A DNA stretch of 33,366 nucleotides, taken from positions 1 through 33,366 of the forward strand of contig JANTGG010000020.1 in NCBI GenBank assembly GCA_024763035.1, read 5' to 3'. Positions within the stretch are counted from its first letter, which is position 1, and each line of letters begins with the position of its first letter. This DNA is from Desulfocapsa sp. GTDB taxonomy: Bacteria > Desulfobacterota > Desulfobulbia > Desulfobulbales > Desulfocapsaceae. Positions 1-9,034 of the stretch are shown in pieces. The position numbers and the translations under genes are program-made. The notes beneath the pieces were generated by a model, which had not been told where the DNA came from, did not search any database, and saw only the letters and a program-made list of their open reading frames with translations.

Positions 1-103
1 TGTAATAAAAAACAAGAAAATAAATGACCTTAAACCTTGAATGGTAACGACAGCAACAAGGCACTTATGCCGGCTTACCGTTCATCACCGGTGTTAGCAT
101 TTT

Positions 104-748
104 TCAGCCAATATAAAGGGAATGTTCAATGATATAGGCAGCAACAGCCGGGCTGACAAGTCCGTCAAGGGGTAAACCGTCAGCTACACGCTGTCGTATC
201 TGAGAAGAAGAGACGGAGGGGAGGGTGAGAAATGACGAAAATATCCATTTTCCACTCTTCTCGTTGTACCAGCCTGTATCTTTTTTTTCATAGGAAAAGC
301 GCATAATCTGCCTGTTAAGTCTTTCATTCTCCACGCCGCTGCGTGAAAAAACTATAAAATGAACAGTTTTCAGAATTTCAGCGCTCTCTTTCCAGTTGGG
401 GAGATCCAAAAAAGAATCCGCCCCCGTGATAAAATAAAAATCCACAGCAGGAACAGTGTGCAGTTGTAAATAGCGAAGGGTATCGATTGTGAATGATGGT
501 TTGGGCAGGGTCTCCTCCACAAACAGAGCGCTGATATTTTCATGCCTGATTTCCAAAAGAGCACGTTCCAGCATGGCCTGTCGATGACAAAACCCTGCAA
601 CATCGGTGTCTTTATGGGGAGGAACAGCTGCAGGAATCAGCAGAACATCATCGAGATCACATAACTCCCCTGCTGCACGGGCAAGGGCAATGTGCCCTTT
701 ATGAACCGGATTAAATGTTCCTCCTAAAAGTCCCGTGCGGTGCTTCAC
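104..748 (-). CDS. nadD: Nicotinate-nucleotide adenylyltransferase
   Basis: Transfers AMP from ATP to nicotinate mononucleotide to give deamido-NAD in cytosolic NAD synthesis. The 214-residue protein has the nucleotidyltransferase signature GGTFNPVHKGH at residues 9-19. Near the C-terminus SSSQIRQRV matches the family's second nucleotide-binding motif (usually ISSTxIR). The length is normal for NadD. The start is GTG at 748, and its first bases overlap the proA TGA stop as GTGA, so translation is probably coupled to proA. It is the last gene of the obgE-proB-proA-nadD run. Nothing is odd apart from the GTG start. Confidence 0.95.
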   Translation of the reverse strand: MKHRTGLLGGTFNPVHKGHIALARAAGELCDLDDVLLIPAAVPPHKDTDVAGFCHRQAMLERALLEIRHENISALFVEETLPKPSFTIDTLRYLQLHTVPAVDFYFITGADSFLDLPNWKESAEILKTVHFIVFSRSGVENERLNRQIMRFSYEKKDTGWYNEKSGKWIFSSFLTLPSVSSSQIRQRVADGLPLDGLVSPAVAAYIIEHSLYIG

Positions 749-2004
749 CCCCTGATCTGTCCCTGCCCGTAAACGATAAATTTACGGGTGGTCAACTCCT
801 CGAGTCCCATGGGACCATAGGCGTGCAGCTTTGTCGTACTGATACCAATCTCTGTGCCAAGACCCAATTCGCCGCCATCGTTGAAGCGGGTGGAGGCATT
901 CACCATCACTGCTGAGGCATCGACTTCTGCAATAAACCTCTGGGCATTGCTGTAATTCTCGGTGATGATATTTTCAGTATGCTGTGACCCGTACGTATCA
1001 ATGTAGGCAAAAGCCTCGTCCATATCACTGACCACTTTCACACACAGGGTGAGATTGAGAAATTCCGTCCCCCAGTCGCTTTCCATGGCCGGGGTCATGT
1101 CGGGGACAATCTTTACACTCTCACTGCAGCCAAGCAGCTTCACCCCTGCCTTTTTCATGGCTTTGACAAAGACAGGTAAATACCCTTCGGCAATGTCTTT
1201 ATGCAGCAAAACACCTTCAAGGGCATTACACACTCCCGGTCGCTGAGCCTTTGAGTTCAGAAGAATCGGCGTTGCCTTTTCAAGATCCGCATCACGATCC
1301 ACATAGATATGACAGACCCCTTTATAATGTTTCAGAACAGGAATCCGTGAGGTTTCGGAGACAAAACGTATAAGCCCCTCTCCTCCCCGTGGGATTATCA
1401 GATCGATGTACTCTTCCTGGGCAAGCATGGAATTTACTGCTGCCCGATCAGTAACAGGGATTACCTGGACAGAATCTGCGGCTATTCCCTGACTGACAAG
1501 GGAGTCCTGAAGAACAGAGGCAAGTGCCATATTGGAATGAATTGCCTCGGATCCTCCCCGCAAAACAATTGCATTTCCGGCTTTCAGACAAAGTGCTGCG
1601 GCATCAACGGTAACATTTGGGCGTGACTCATAGATCATGCCGATGACACCTAAGGGGATACGCATCCTTCCAACCAGCAAGCCATTGGGGCGCTTCACCA
1701 TCTTTTCCACTTCACCAACCGGATCAGGTAACTGGGCAACTTCCCGCAATCCTGCCATCATGGAATCGATCACCTTATCAGACAATTCAAGACGATCAAG
1801 CATGGCTGCGGAGAGCCCCTTCTCTTTCCCGTTAAGCAAATCCTTTTCATTTTCAGCCTGAATAAAATCACGTTTGCTGTTAATGGTCTCAGCCATTTGC
1901 AGTAAGGCCTGATTCTTTGCCTCCGTTGACAGTGTCACAAGTGACCTTGCCGCCTTTTTGGCACGAATAGCCATGCTTACAATATCTTGCTCAAGAGTAG
2001 TCAT
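745..2004 (-). CDS. proA: Gamma-glutamyl phosphate reductase
   Basis: Second step of proline synthesis: NADPH-dependent reduction of glutamyl 5-phosphate to glutamate 5-semialdehyde in the cytosol. It is 419 residues, the usual ProA length, with an aldehyde-dehydrogenase-like fold. The catalytic cysteine is expected at Cys259 within QRPGVCN, and the conserved YESRPNVTVDA segment lies at residues 125-135. It follows proB by 16 bp and overlaps nadD by 4 bp, so the three genes look cotranscribed. The ATG start has a GGGG stretch about 11 bases upstream, a slightly long spacing. Confidence 0.96.
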   Translation of the reverse strand: MTTLEQDIVSMAIRAKKAARSLVTLSTEAKNQALLQMAETINSKRDFIQAENEKDLLNGKEKGLSAAMLDRLELSDKVIDSMMAGLREVAQLPDPVGEVEKMVKRPNGLLVGRMRIPLGVIGMIYESRPNVTVDAAALCLKAGNAIVLRGGSEAIHSNMALASVLQDSLVSQGIAADSVQVIPVTDRAAVNSMLAQEEYIDLIIPRGGEGLIRFVSETSRIPVLKHYKGVCHIYVDRDADLEKATPILLNSKAQRPGVCNALEGVLLHKDIAEGYLPVFVKAMKKAGVKLLGCSESVKIVPDMTPAMESDWGTEFLNLTLCVKVVSDMDEAFAYIDTYGSQHTENIITENYSNAQRFIAEVDASAVMVNASTRFNDGGELGLGTEIGISTTKLHAYGPMGLEELTTRKFIVYGQGQIRG

Positions 2005-2020
2005 CTGTTTATCATCCCCT

Positions 2021-3196
2021 TCACGTCAGTATTACAAGATTATCGCGATGGATAACCTCATCATAATCTTTCACACCAAGCAGTTCTACGATTTCGTGGG
2101 ACTGATGTTGTTTAATCTTCTCAACATCTTCGGAATCATAATTTATCAATCCAACTGCGACAACCATACCATTTTCATCCAGACAGCGGATGGCATCACC
2201 AAACCCGAAATTTCCGTGCACTTCACAGATTCCGGAAGGAAGCAGGCTTCTTCCACCACTGCAGATCGCCCTTCGTGCCCCATCATCTATAACAAGCTCA
2301 CCGGCCGGTTTCAGGATATGTGCTATCCATTGCTTCCGCCTGCTGATCTTATCACTTGCCGGGAGAAAAAATGTACCCACCATCTCACCACTGAAAAGCT
2401 GCTGCAAAATCCCCTCTTCCTTACCGGGACCGATAAAAGAACACCCGCCACCGGTGGCAACCATCTTTGCCGCCCTGATCTTTGACTGCATGCCGCCGGT
2501 GCCAAGGGCACTTTTCAGATTACCAGCCATGGCTTCAATTTCTTCGGTGACAGCGGGAACAGTATAAATGGGTCTTGCATCGGGATCACTCTGGGGGTTA
2601 CCGGTATACAGTCCGACAACGTCAGTCAGACAGAGAAACATATCCGCCTCAATGAGATTACTGATATGAGCTGCCAGTGTATCATTATCACCAAATCGCA
2701 GCTCTTCCACAGCAACCGTATCATTTTCATTAATAACGGGAATGGCGTCGTAGCGAAAAAGGGCAAGGACGGTACTGCGTACACGCAGATATCGATTTCT
2801 ATCTGCAAGATCCGAGTGGGTAAGCAATACCTGGGACACCGTCTGGCCATACTCTTCAAAGGCAGCTTCATAGGCATCCATAAGAATGGGCTGACCGATG
2901 GCTGCAAGAGCCTGTTTTTCATCAAGATCGGTTTCGGTCGATTCGGGTAGTTGTATTTTACGTTTTCCGGCAGCAACGGCGCCCGAACTCACCAGGATGA
3001 CCTCCCTGCCGCTTTTTTTCAGGAAACTGAGCTCCCTTGCAATATTTGCAATGACAGCGTAATCAATGCCATTTTCATCAGTGAGTACCGCTGAGCCAAC
3101 CTTTATAACCAGCCGTTTCGCCTGATCAAAGTAGGTCTGACGATAGTACAGTCCGTCTTCCCTGGTTATATCGTAAAAATTTTCAGCCATAGCCAC
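2021..3196 (-). CDS. proB: Glutamate 5-kinase with PUA domain
   Basis: Phosphorylates glutamate to gamma-glutamyl phosphate, the first and usually feedback-inhibited step of proline synthesis, feeding ProA encoded next door. An amino-acid-kinase domain occupies about residues 27-285 (VIKVGSAVL near the start, later NENDTVAVEELRFGDND). A C-terminal PUA domain follows (about 295-380), as in full-length bacterial ProB. At 391 residues it has roughly 25 extra N-terminal residues compared with many homologues. The first possible start is a GTG at 3196, directly after the obgE TGA. An ATG two codons later (3190) is equally possible. Neither has a strong ribosome binding site, which suggests coupling to obgE. 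Confidence 0.95.
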   Translation of the reverse strand: MAMAENFYDITREDGLYYRQTYFDQAKRLVIKVGSAVLTDENGIDYAVIANIARELSFLKKSGREVILVSSGAVAAGKRKIQLPESTETDLDEKQALAAIGQPILMDAYEAAFEEYGQTVSQVLLTHSDLADRNRYLRVRSTVLALFRYDAIPVINENDTVAVEELRFGDNDTLAAHISNLIEADMFLCLTDVVGLYTGNPQSDPDARPIYTVPAVTEEIEAMAGNLKSALGTGGMQSKIRAAKMVATGGGCSFIGPGKEEGILQQLFSGEMVGTFFLPASDKISRRKQWIAHILKPAGELVIDDGARRAICSGGRSLLPSGICEVHGNFGFGDAIRCLDENGMVVAVGLINYDSEDVEKIKQHQSHEIVELLGVKDYDEVIHRDNLVILT

Positions 3197-4261
<1,065 letters not shown>

Positions 4262-4420
4262 CTACGTTTTGTTACTGCAATGCAGCCCAATTACAATAGA
4301 CTAAGTAATTATCACTAAAGCACAGTTAATCTGGATTTGATGCAGGGGTGAGCTCCTACAGTTCCATTCTGCATTTACCTGAGCTTTGATGGTAATCATG
4401 ATAAACTGTGTGCAGCATAC

Positions 4421-4461
4421 AAAAAAAAACTCGACCATCAATACTAAGGATTGAGGTCGAG
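4421..4461 (-). terminator. Rho-independent terminator after rpmA
   Basis: On the minus strand, a 7-bp stem CTCGACC/GGTCGAG with a further inner TCAAT/ATTGA pairing is followed by nine T residues. It lies about 70 bp downstream of the rpmA stop and upstream of obgE. It should end the rplU-rpmA transcript. Confidence 0.85.
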
Positions 4462-4531
4462 CAAATACCTGGTTTCAATGAATCGTTTTCACGATCCCAG
4501 GAGAAAAATGCAGTATTCCTGCTGCCCGAGA

Positions 4532-4789
4532 TCAGGCTGCCGGATAGACACTGACTCTTTTCTTCTTTTTTCCAAAATCTTCGAAAGTGACAACTCCATC
4601 AACTTTAGCAAACAAGGTATAGTCTCTTCCGCAACCCACATTGGTACCGGGATGAATCTTCGTTCCCAGTTGGCGTACAATAATGGTTCCGGCAGTAATA
4701 TTCTCTCCGCCGTATCGTTTTACACCGCGTCTCTGTCCCTTACTGTCACGACCGTTCCTTGAACTACCACCAGCTTTTTTATGTGCCAT
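4532..4789 (-). CDS. rpmA: 50S ribosomal protein L27
   Basis: Large-subunit protein whose N-terminus reaches towards the peptidyl transferase centre. The 85-residue sequence begins [16 protein letters not shown] and contains [17 protein letters not shown], both diagnostic of L27. It has no Firmicutes-type cleavable N-terminal extension. It lies 67 bp downstream of rplU on the same strand. A purine-rich AAGGAGCAGGAC stretch just before the ATG provides the ribosome binding site. Confidence 0.97.
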   Translation of the reverse strand: MAHKKAGGSSRNGRDSKGQRRGVKRYGGENITAGTIIVRQLGTKIHPGTNVGCGRDYTLFAKVDGVVTFEDFGKKKKRVSVYPAA

Positions 4790-4856
4790 TGTCCTGCTCC
4801 TTATTGCCCACCGAAAATTATCCGACGGATATAACTAGTATGAAAACTATGCTCTA

Positions 4857-5168
4857 TTATGCGGTTATTTCCTGAATCTGTAAGGCAGTGTACATCTGAC
4901 GATGTCCCTTTTTCAATCGATAGCCCTTACGGCGTTTTTTCTTGAAAATAATAACCTTCCTGGCTTTTCCCTGTTCGGCTATTGTAGCAACTACTTTTGC
5001 ATTTTCAACAACGGGGCGACCAATTTCAGCCTTTTCACCATCAACAACCATAAGAACATCTGTGAGCTCAATGGTATCACCGACTTTTCCTTCGAGTTTC
5101 TCCACACGCAACCGGTCACCGTTTGTAACCTGATATTGTTTTCCGCCGGTTCTAATTATCGCATACAT
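4857..5168 (-). CDS. rplU: 50S ribosomal protein L21
   Basis: Binds 23S rRNA in the large subunit. It contains MYAIIRTGGKQYQV at the N-terminus and KKRRKGYRLKKGHRQ near the C-terminus, standard for L21. The ATG at 5168 gives the usual 103 residues and has AGGA seven bases upstream. A TTG at 5174 is two codons earlier but would place the Shine-Dalgarno sequence too close. It is the first gene of the rplU-rpmA unit, with a candidate promoter near 5289-5318 and a 5' leader of about 110 bases. Confidence 0.96.
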   Translation of the reverse strand: MYAIIRTGGKQYQVTNGDRLRVEKLEGKVGDTIELTDVLMVVDGEKAEIGRPVVENAKVVATIAEQGKARKVIIFKKKRRKGYRLKKGHRQMYTALQIQEITA

Positions 5169-5288
5169 TCGCAAATCCTCATTATATATTTTAATGCACT
5201 CTTTTTCTTATGGTTCGTACCTGCCTGACAGCAATTCTAAATGCAACTTACTCGCTACAAGCGACTTGCCACGACAAAACAATCCTAG

Positions 5289-5318
5289 AGGATAACCTTT
5301 TCCACCTGAACAAGTCAA
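5289..5318 (-). promoter_or_regulatory. Candidate sigma70 promoter for rplU-rpmA
   Basis: On the minus strand, TTGACT (5313-5318, five of six matches to the -35) is separated by 18 bp from TATCCT (5289-5294, four of six to the -10). The resulting leader of about 110 bases contains a small hairpin (TCGCT/AGCGA) that could be part of a ribosomal-protein leader, but I could not match a known class. Confidence 0.45.
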
Positions 5319-5419
5319 CACATTTCAAAGCATAACAAAAAAAAAGCAGCAGCCTGTTCAACGCGCTGAAAAATCAACGCCCCCTGCCCGGGTCTAAAAG
5401 CCATCTGCAACAGTAACAC

Positions 5420-5911
5420 TCAACCATGGAGACGGGCACTCTCCTTTTCACGGCGAATTTTACACGCCTTGAGAAAAGCGTTTTCCCTGCCATGCTTCCT
5501 GATGGAAACGGAGGTCTTCCCCTGTTTGCCTTCGGTGGTTACCCAACTCACCTCATACCGGTTAAACCTGCTGTTTAACCTGACACCCACCACTCCCGTA
5601 CCGGAATTGGAGACAGTTACAAGATGTTTATTGGTTCGTATCTTACCGAGACTTTTTTCAGTTGAATCTCTCCAGGCAATGGCAGAGAGAAGGCTGGAAT
5701 ATCGCCCGCCGCATTTTTTATCAGAGAAAAACTTTGAGTGTGTTGCTCCCTGAAAGCGGACCCGGACATACCATCCGTGGGTTCGTTTGCTTTCCTGGTC
5801 GATCCGGGCAATATCTTTGTGCCTCTCCAGCATGAATTTTTGTTTTTCCTTCTCTTCCAAAATATTTCTCCGGATTTTTCTGCTAATATGGATTAACTGT
5901 TTTTCACACAA
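5420..5911 (-). CDS. Protein with two AP2-like repeats
   Basis: Function unknown; probably DNA-binding. The 163-residue basic protein has a coil-prone charged N-terminus (about 1-42) and then two related beta-rich repeats. Repeat 1, about 44-95, has GWYVRVRFQG, FSD, GG and AIAWRD. Repeat 2, about 104-160, has GVVGVRLNSRFNRYEVSW and ends in a basic helix. The GVxxxxxxxRYxVxW pattern and the three-strand-plus-helix layout resemble AP2/ERF DNA-binding domains as found in bacterial and phage homing proteins. No nuclease motif is visible. The start is uncertain: position 5911 is TTG without a clear ribosome binding site, and an ATG exists at 5833. It is transcribed divergently from mazG. Confidence 0.6.
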   Translation of the reverse strand: MCEKQLIHISRKIRRNILEEKEKQKFMLERHKDIARIDQESKRTHGWYVRVRFQGATHSKFFSDKKCGGRYSSLLSAIAWRDSTEKSLGKIRTNKHLVTVSNSGTGVVGVRLNSRFNRYEVSWVTTEGKQGKTSVSIRKHGRENAFLKACKIRREKESARLHG

Positions 5912-6099
5912 CAGGAAGTTACAGGATGCATTTTCTGTAACAGCTGCGGAAAAACCTACATATCCTGTCAGGCTGTGTCAACCGTTTTTTGTGACAAAAC
6001 AGGATTATTTGTTGCCATAAGCTTATATTTTTATAGCTCTTTTTCCAAAGCACCCCTTCTCGCCAGAACACAATTCATAAAAAATACTGAACTGAATCA

Positions 6100-6495
6100 A
6101 TGCAGAAAAACGATCACATTTTTTTCACTTTTTCAAAAACCATCTCTGCCCTTCGTGGTGAAAAAGGCTGCCCGTGGGATCAAAAGCAGACCATCAAAAG
6201 TTTGACAAAATACCTGCGCCAGGAATGCGACGAACTTCTGGAAGCCATGGCTTCAGGAGACAATGAACACATCTGTGAAGAAACCGGAGATCTGCTTTTT
6301 ATCCTCTTCCTCATCTGTCAGATAAGTGCAGAAGAAGGCCATTTCACCATGGACGACGCCCTGCAGGCAATAAATGAAAAGATGCTTCGCCGCCACCCCC
6401 ACGTTTTCGGCGATGTTCGCATCACAGACGAGAACGCATTAAACCGACAGTGGGAACGTATTAAATCCCTGGAAAAATCAAAAAAAACAAATTGA
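6100..6495 (+). CDS. mazG: MazG nucleotide pyrophosphohydrolase, single domain
   Basis: Hydrolyses nucleoside triphosphates to monophosphate and pyrophosphate, likely a house-cleaning or ppGpp-modulating enzyme. The 131 residues cover one MazG domain: LRGEKGCPWDQKQT near residues 17-30, then an ExxE plus EETGD metal-binding arrangement (about 45-70), then LRRHPHVFGD. E. coli MazG has two such domains in about 263 residues, so this is the short form. No good Shine-Dalgarno sequence precedes the ATG. Its stop codon lies inside the promoter that drives rpsF. Confidence 0.88.
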   Translation: MQKNDHIFFTFSKTISALRGEKGCPWDQKQTIKSLTKYLRQECDELLEAMASGDNEHICEETGDLLFILFLICQISAEEGHFTMDDALQAINEKMLRRHPHVFGDVRITDENALNRQWERIKSLEKSKKTN

Positions 6496-6520
6496 CACTT
6501 TCAGGTTAACCATGTATTTT
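6492..6520 (+). promoter_or_regulatory. Sigma70 promoter for the rpsF operon
   Basis: A perfect -35 TTGACA at 6492-6497, a 17-bp spacer and TATTTT (6515-6520, four of six) sit just upstream of the rpsF leader. The -35 overlaps the mazG TGA stop. Transcription would start near 6527 and give a leader of about 130 bases. Confidence 0.6.
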
Positions 6521-6537
6521 ACGATGTTTTTCAGTAG

Positions 6538-6654
6538 AGATGCGTCAAAGAACGCAATTCTGTCCGGTAAGCACCGGGCGGCACCTCTTCGCTCTTGCAT
6601 ACGGCAGGGGCCAAAACCGGGGAACATCCCCAATATCATGAGTCCATGAGGAGG
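6538..6654 (+). promoter_or_regulatory. Structured rpsF leader, possible S6:S18 site
   Basis: The untranslated leader can form several short hairpins: TGCGT/ACGCA, CCGGT/ACCGG with an AAGC loop, GGGGA/TCCCC, and TCATG/CATGA (6636-6649). The last directly abuts the GGAGG ribosome binding site. The gene order rpsF-rpsR downstream and the known autoregulation of such operons by the S6:S18 complex make a translational operator plausible. I could not confirm the exact consensus by eye. Confidence 0.4.
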
Positions 6655-6659
6655 CACAC

Positions 6660-7112
6660 ATGCGCAGGTACGAGACGATCTACATCCTTCGTCCAACTCT
6701 CAGCGAGGATGAGATCAACACAATTATTGAGAACACAAACACTATTCTGAGAACTGACGGCGGGCAGATAATCACCCTCGACAAATGGGGATTACGTAAA
6801 CTCGCCTATCTCATCCAAAAAGAACCGCAGGGCTATTACGTTTACTGCGATTTCGCCACAGCCCCTGCAAACGTTACAGAAATGGAACGTAAGTTCAGGA
6901 TTGATGACTCTGTCATGAAATACCTGACGGTTAAACTCGCCGATGCAATTACAGAAGAAGGCATTGAGGCGGCCCGCGGAGAACATGAGGCTGCAAAAGC
7001 CGCTGCTGCCGCTGCTGCCGAGGCTGAAGCCGCCGCTGAAGAGACTCCTGCTGTCGAAGAAACTCAGACAGTTGAAGAGTCACCGGAAGCCACAGACGAA
7101 AGTGACAATTAA
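6660..7112 (+). CDS. rpsF: 30S ribosomal protein S6
   Basis: Small-subunit protein that pairs with S18. The core, residues 1-100, starts MRRYETIYILRP and includes WGLRKLAYLIQK, typical of S6. The protein is 150 residues because of a tail of about 50 residues (from about 101) rich in Ala and Glu and ending in acidic residues. Such tails occur in several lineages, and in E. coli S6 the C-terminal glutamates are post-translationally added. A strong GGAGG lies five bases before the ATG. It is followed 37 bp later by rpsR. Confidence 0.95.
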   Translation: MRRYETIYILRPTLSEDEINTIIENTNTILRTDGGQIITLDKWGLRKLAYLIQKEPQGYYVYCDFATAPANVTEMERKFRIDDSVMKYLTVKLADAITEEGIEAARGEHEAAKAAAAAAAEAEAAAEETPAVEETQTVEESPEATDESDN

Positions 7113-7149
7113 TCCGTTACAGCGGACTTAATATTTTCAGGAGATTATT

Positions 7150-7389
7150 ATGCGTCCTAAGAAAAGAGTTTTCCAGAGAAAAAAAGTATGCCGTTTCTGC
7201 ACCGATCCGGAACAGGTTATCGACTATAAAAATGTTAAAGTAATTCGTAATTTTGTCACGGAACGCGGGAAAATCATCCCCCGCCGGATCTACGGCACAT
7301 GCGCCACCCACCAGAGGCAGCTCTGCGAAGCTATCAAACGTGCACGACAGATCGCTCTTCTTCCCTATTCCGGTACTACTGGCAGGTAG
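7150..7389 (+). CDS. rpsR: 30S ribosomal protein S18
   Basis: Small-subunit partner of S6. The 79 residues contain [15 protein letters not shown] and the conserved [14 protein letters not shown]. Cysteines at 13, 16, 50 and near 58 suggest the zinc-binding (C+) form. CAGGAG lies seven bases upstream of the ATG. The next gene begins 22 bp after its stop, so the unit continues into the DUF2232 protein. Confidence 0.96.
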   Translation: MRPKKRVFQRKKVCRFCTDPEQVIDYKNVKVIRNFVTERGKIIPRRIYGTCATHQRQLCEAIKRARQIALLPYSGTTGR

Positions 7390-7411
7390 CGGTGGAGAAG
7401 AACTTTCGCAT

Positions 7412-8380
7412 ATGAGTGAGGGATCACAACAACGGAACGGCACAGATTTTCCAAGACATATTCTGTTTGTCACCGCGATTGTTTCACTTCCCCTGCTCTT
7501 CGGACCGCTTTTTGAATGGGTCCACGGAATCACCCCCCTTCTGGTTTTTTATTTTCTTCACCGTTACGGGAAGAATGTGGGAAGGAAATACATTATTTTT
7601 GGCTGGCTGCTCGCCGGCTTGACAGCACTTGCTGTTCAGCAGACCGGGCAGCTGATCTTTTCGCTCACCCTTGTCCCGGCCGGTTTTGTTCTGGCTGACT
7701 CGGTTGAACGCAAAGAAAGCCTGAACATGTCAGGATTGAAAACAGTACTTGCCATCGCCACTTCATGGTTTGCTGTGTCATCTCTTCTTGCCATCGGGCT
7801 TACACAGCATCCCTACGGCCTTCTTCTTGCGAGTCTGGCCCAGGGAATGGATGAGGCAATGGCGTATTACAAGGCCAACGCCTCCCTGCCGGCCGACACC
7901 CTGTACCTTCTGGAAATGACTTTTCAGCAGATGCAGCTGTGGATTCCAAAGATTATGCCGGCAATACTGTCCTGCATAATCCTGATGATCGTCTGGTTCA
8001 CCATGGTTTTCGGGAATAAGCTGCTGCAGATGAAAGGTGGCGGAAGTCCCTGGCCCGAATACAAGCTCTGGAAATTACCGGATCGGCTTGTGTGGCTGGT
8101 AATCATATCCGGTACCCTGATTGTCCTGCCGGTCGAACCCGGCAAGACAATTGGTCTGAACATACTTATTGTAACAGGTCTGCTCTACAGCTTTCAGGGT
8201 ATTGCAGTGATGTTATTTTACTTTTATAAATGGAGTGTTCCTGTATTTTTACGAACGTTAATTTATGTCATCCTCTTCTTTCAGTCATTTGGTGCTATCT
8301 TTCTCGCACTCCTTGGCATTGCTGATATTTGGTTTGACATTCGACGTCTGCAGAACAGCGAAAACGAAACTGACACATAA
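7412..8380 (+). CDS. DUF2232 (YybS-like) membrane protein
   Basis: A polytopic inner-membrane protein of about 322 residues with roughly eight hydrophobic segments and short charged loops. Genes of this YybS/DUF2232 family commonly sit between rpsR and rplI, as here, but their function is unknown. I chose the ATG at 7412 (MSEGSQQRNG) because it follows a GGTGGAGAAG stretch and avoids overlap with rpsR. Reading the same frame back to 7253 would overlap rpsR by more than 130 bases. A hydrophobic loop pair around residues 170-215 carries the conserved amphipathic stretch. Confidence 0.8.
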   Translation: MSEGSQQRNGTDFPRHILFVTAIVSLPLLFGPLFEWVHGITPLLVFYFLHRYGKNVGRKYIIFGWLLAGLTALAVQQTGQLIFSLTLVPAGFVLADSVERKESLNMSGLKTVLAIATSWFAVSSLLAIGLTQHPYGLLLASLAQGMDEAMAYYKANASLPADTLYLLEMTFQQMQLWIPKIMPAILSCIILMIVWFTMVFGNKLLQMKGGGSPWPEYKLWKLPDRLVWLVIISGTLIVLPVEPGKTIGLNILIVTGLLYSFQGIAVMLFYFYKWSVPVFLRTLIYVILFFQSFGAIFLALLGIADIWFDIRRLQNSENETDT

Positions 8381-8443
8381 ATAAAATCCCAACGGTTTTT
8401 TTAACCCAGCGATTTTGATATACTAGAATGTAAGGAGAGCATA

Positions 8444-8917
8444 ATGGAGCTTATACTAAAGGAAACAATAAACACCCTTGGAAGAGAAGGTGATATTGTT
8501 AACGTCAAACCGGGATATGGTCGCAACTACCTGCTTCCACGCGGAAAAGCAGTTGTTGCCAACAAAAACAATCTGGCAATTTTTGAAGAGAACAGGGCCG
8601 CCATCCAGGCACGCATCGAAGAAGAGAAAAAGATATCTTCTGCTCTTGCCAAAAAACTTGCAGGTACCACAGTCACCATCCCCATGCTGGCAGGTTCAGA
8701 TGAGCGTCTTTTTGGTTCTGTCACCAATGGCGACATCAGCAAAAAACTTGCTGAACTTGATCTTGAAATCGACAAAAAGCAGATCCTTCTTGTTGACCCC
8801 ATCAAATCACTGTCTGAAACCAATGTGGTCGTTAAGGTTGGTTTTCAGGAACGTGTTGATATCACTATCAAGGTTGTTCCTCTGACAGAAGATGAGGAAG
8901 GAGAAGAAAAGGAGTAA
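8444..8917 (+). CDS. rplI: 50S ribosomal protein L9
   Basis: Binds domain V of 23S rRNA and supports reading-frame maintenance. It has the N-terminal L9 domain MELILKETINTLGREGD, then PGYGRNYLLPRGKA (about 22-36), a long linker helix, and a C-terminal domain. At 157 residues it is slightly longer than average because of an acidic C-terminal end. AAGGAG lies seven bases before the ATG. TATACT at about 8419 could be a -10 for an additional promoter, although its -35 is poor. A strong terminator follows. Confidence 0.96.
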   Translation: MELILKETINTLGREGDIVNVKPGYGRNYLLPRGKAVVANKNNLAIFEENRAAIQARIEEEKKISSALAKKLAGTTVTIPMLAGSDERLFGSVTNGDISKKLAELDLEIDKKQILLVDPIKSLSETNVVVKVGFQERVDITIKVVPLTEDEEGEEKE

Positions 8918-8954
8918 TCCCCTTTTCACCTTTTCCCTTCGCATCACCGTTCAT

Positions 8955-8997
8955 ACACACTGTCAGAGAGATTCTCTGCACAGTGTGTTGTTTTTTT
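8955..8997 (+). terminator. Rho-independent terminator after rplI
   Basis: A long hairpin with outer stem ACACACTGT/ACAGTGTGT and inner stem CAGAGA/TCTCTG is followed by TG and seven T residues. It closes the rpsF-rplI operon only 38 bp before the dnaB start. Confidence 0.9.
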
Positions 8998-9034
8998 ACC
9001 CCCGGATACCCTGCACCCTGTTGTCCACTCTCCC

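Noticed and set aside
1-103. Possible gene or terminator after nadD
   Set aside because: Only a very short frame and weak pairings (ACCGGTGA/CGGT) are present, with no T tract in the right place.
5900-6205. Plus-strand frame upstream of mazG with CIFCNSCGKTYISC, resembling a zinc ribbon
   Set aside because: No ATG, GTG or TTG precedes the Cys motif after the in-frame TAA. The rest of the frame is low-complexity and runs into mazG out of frame. It is probably chance.
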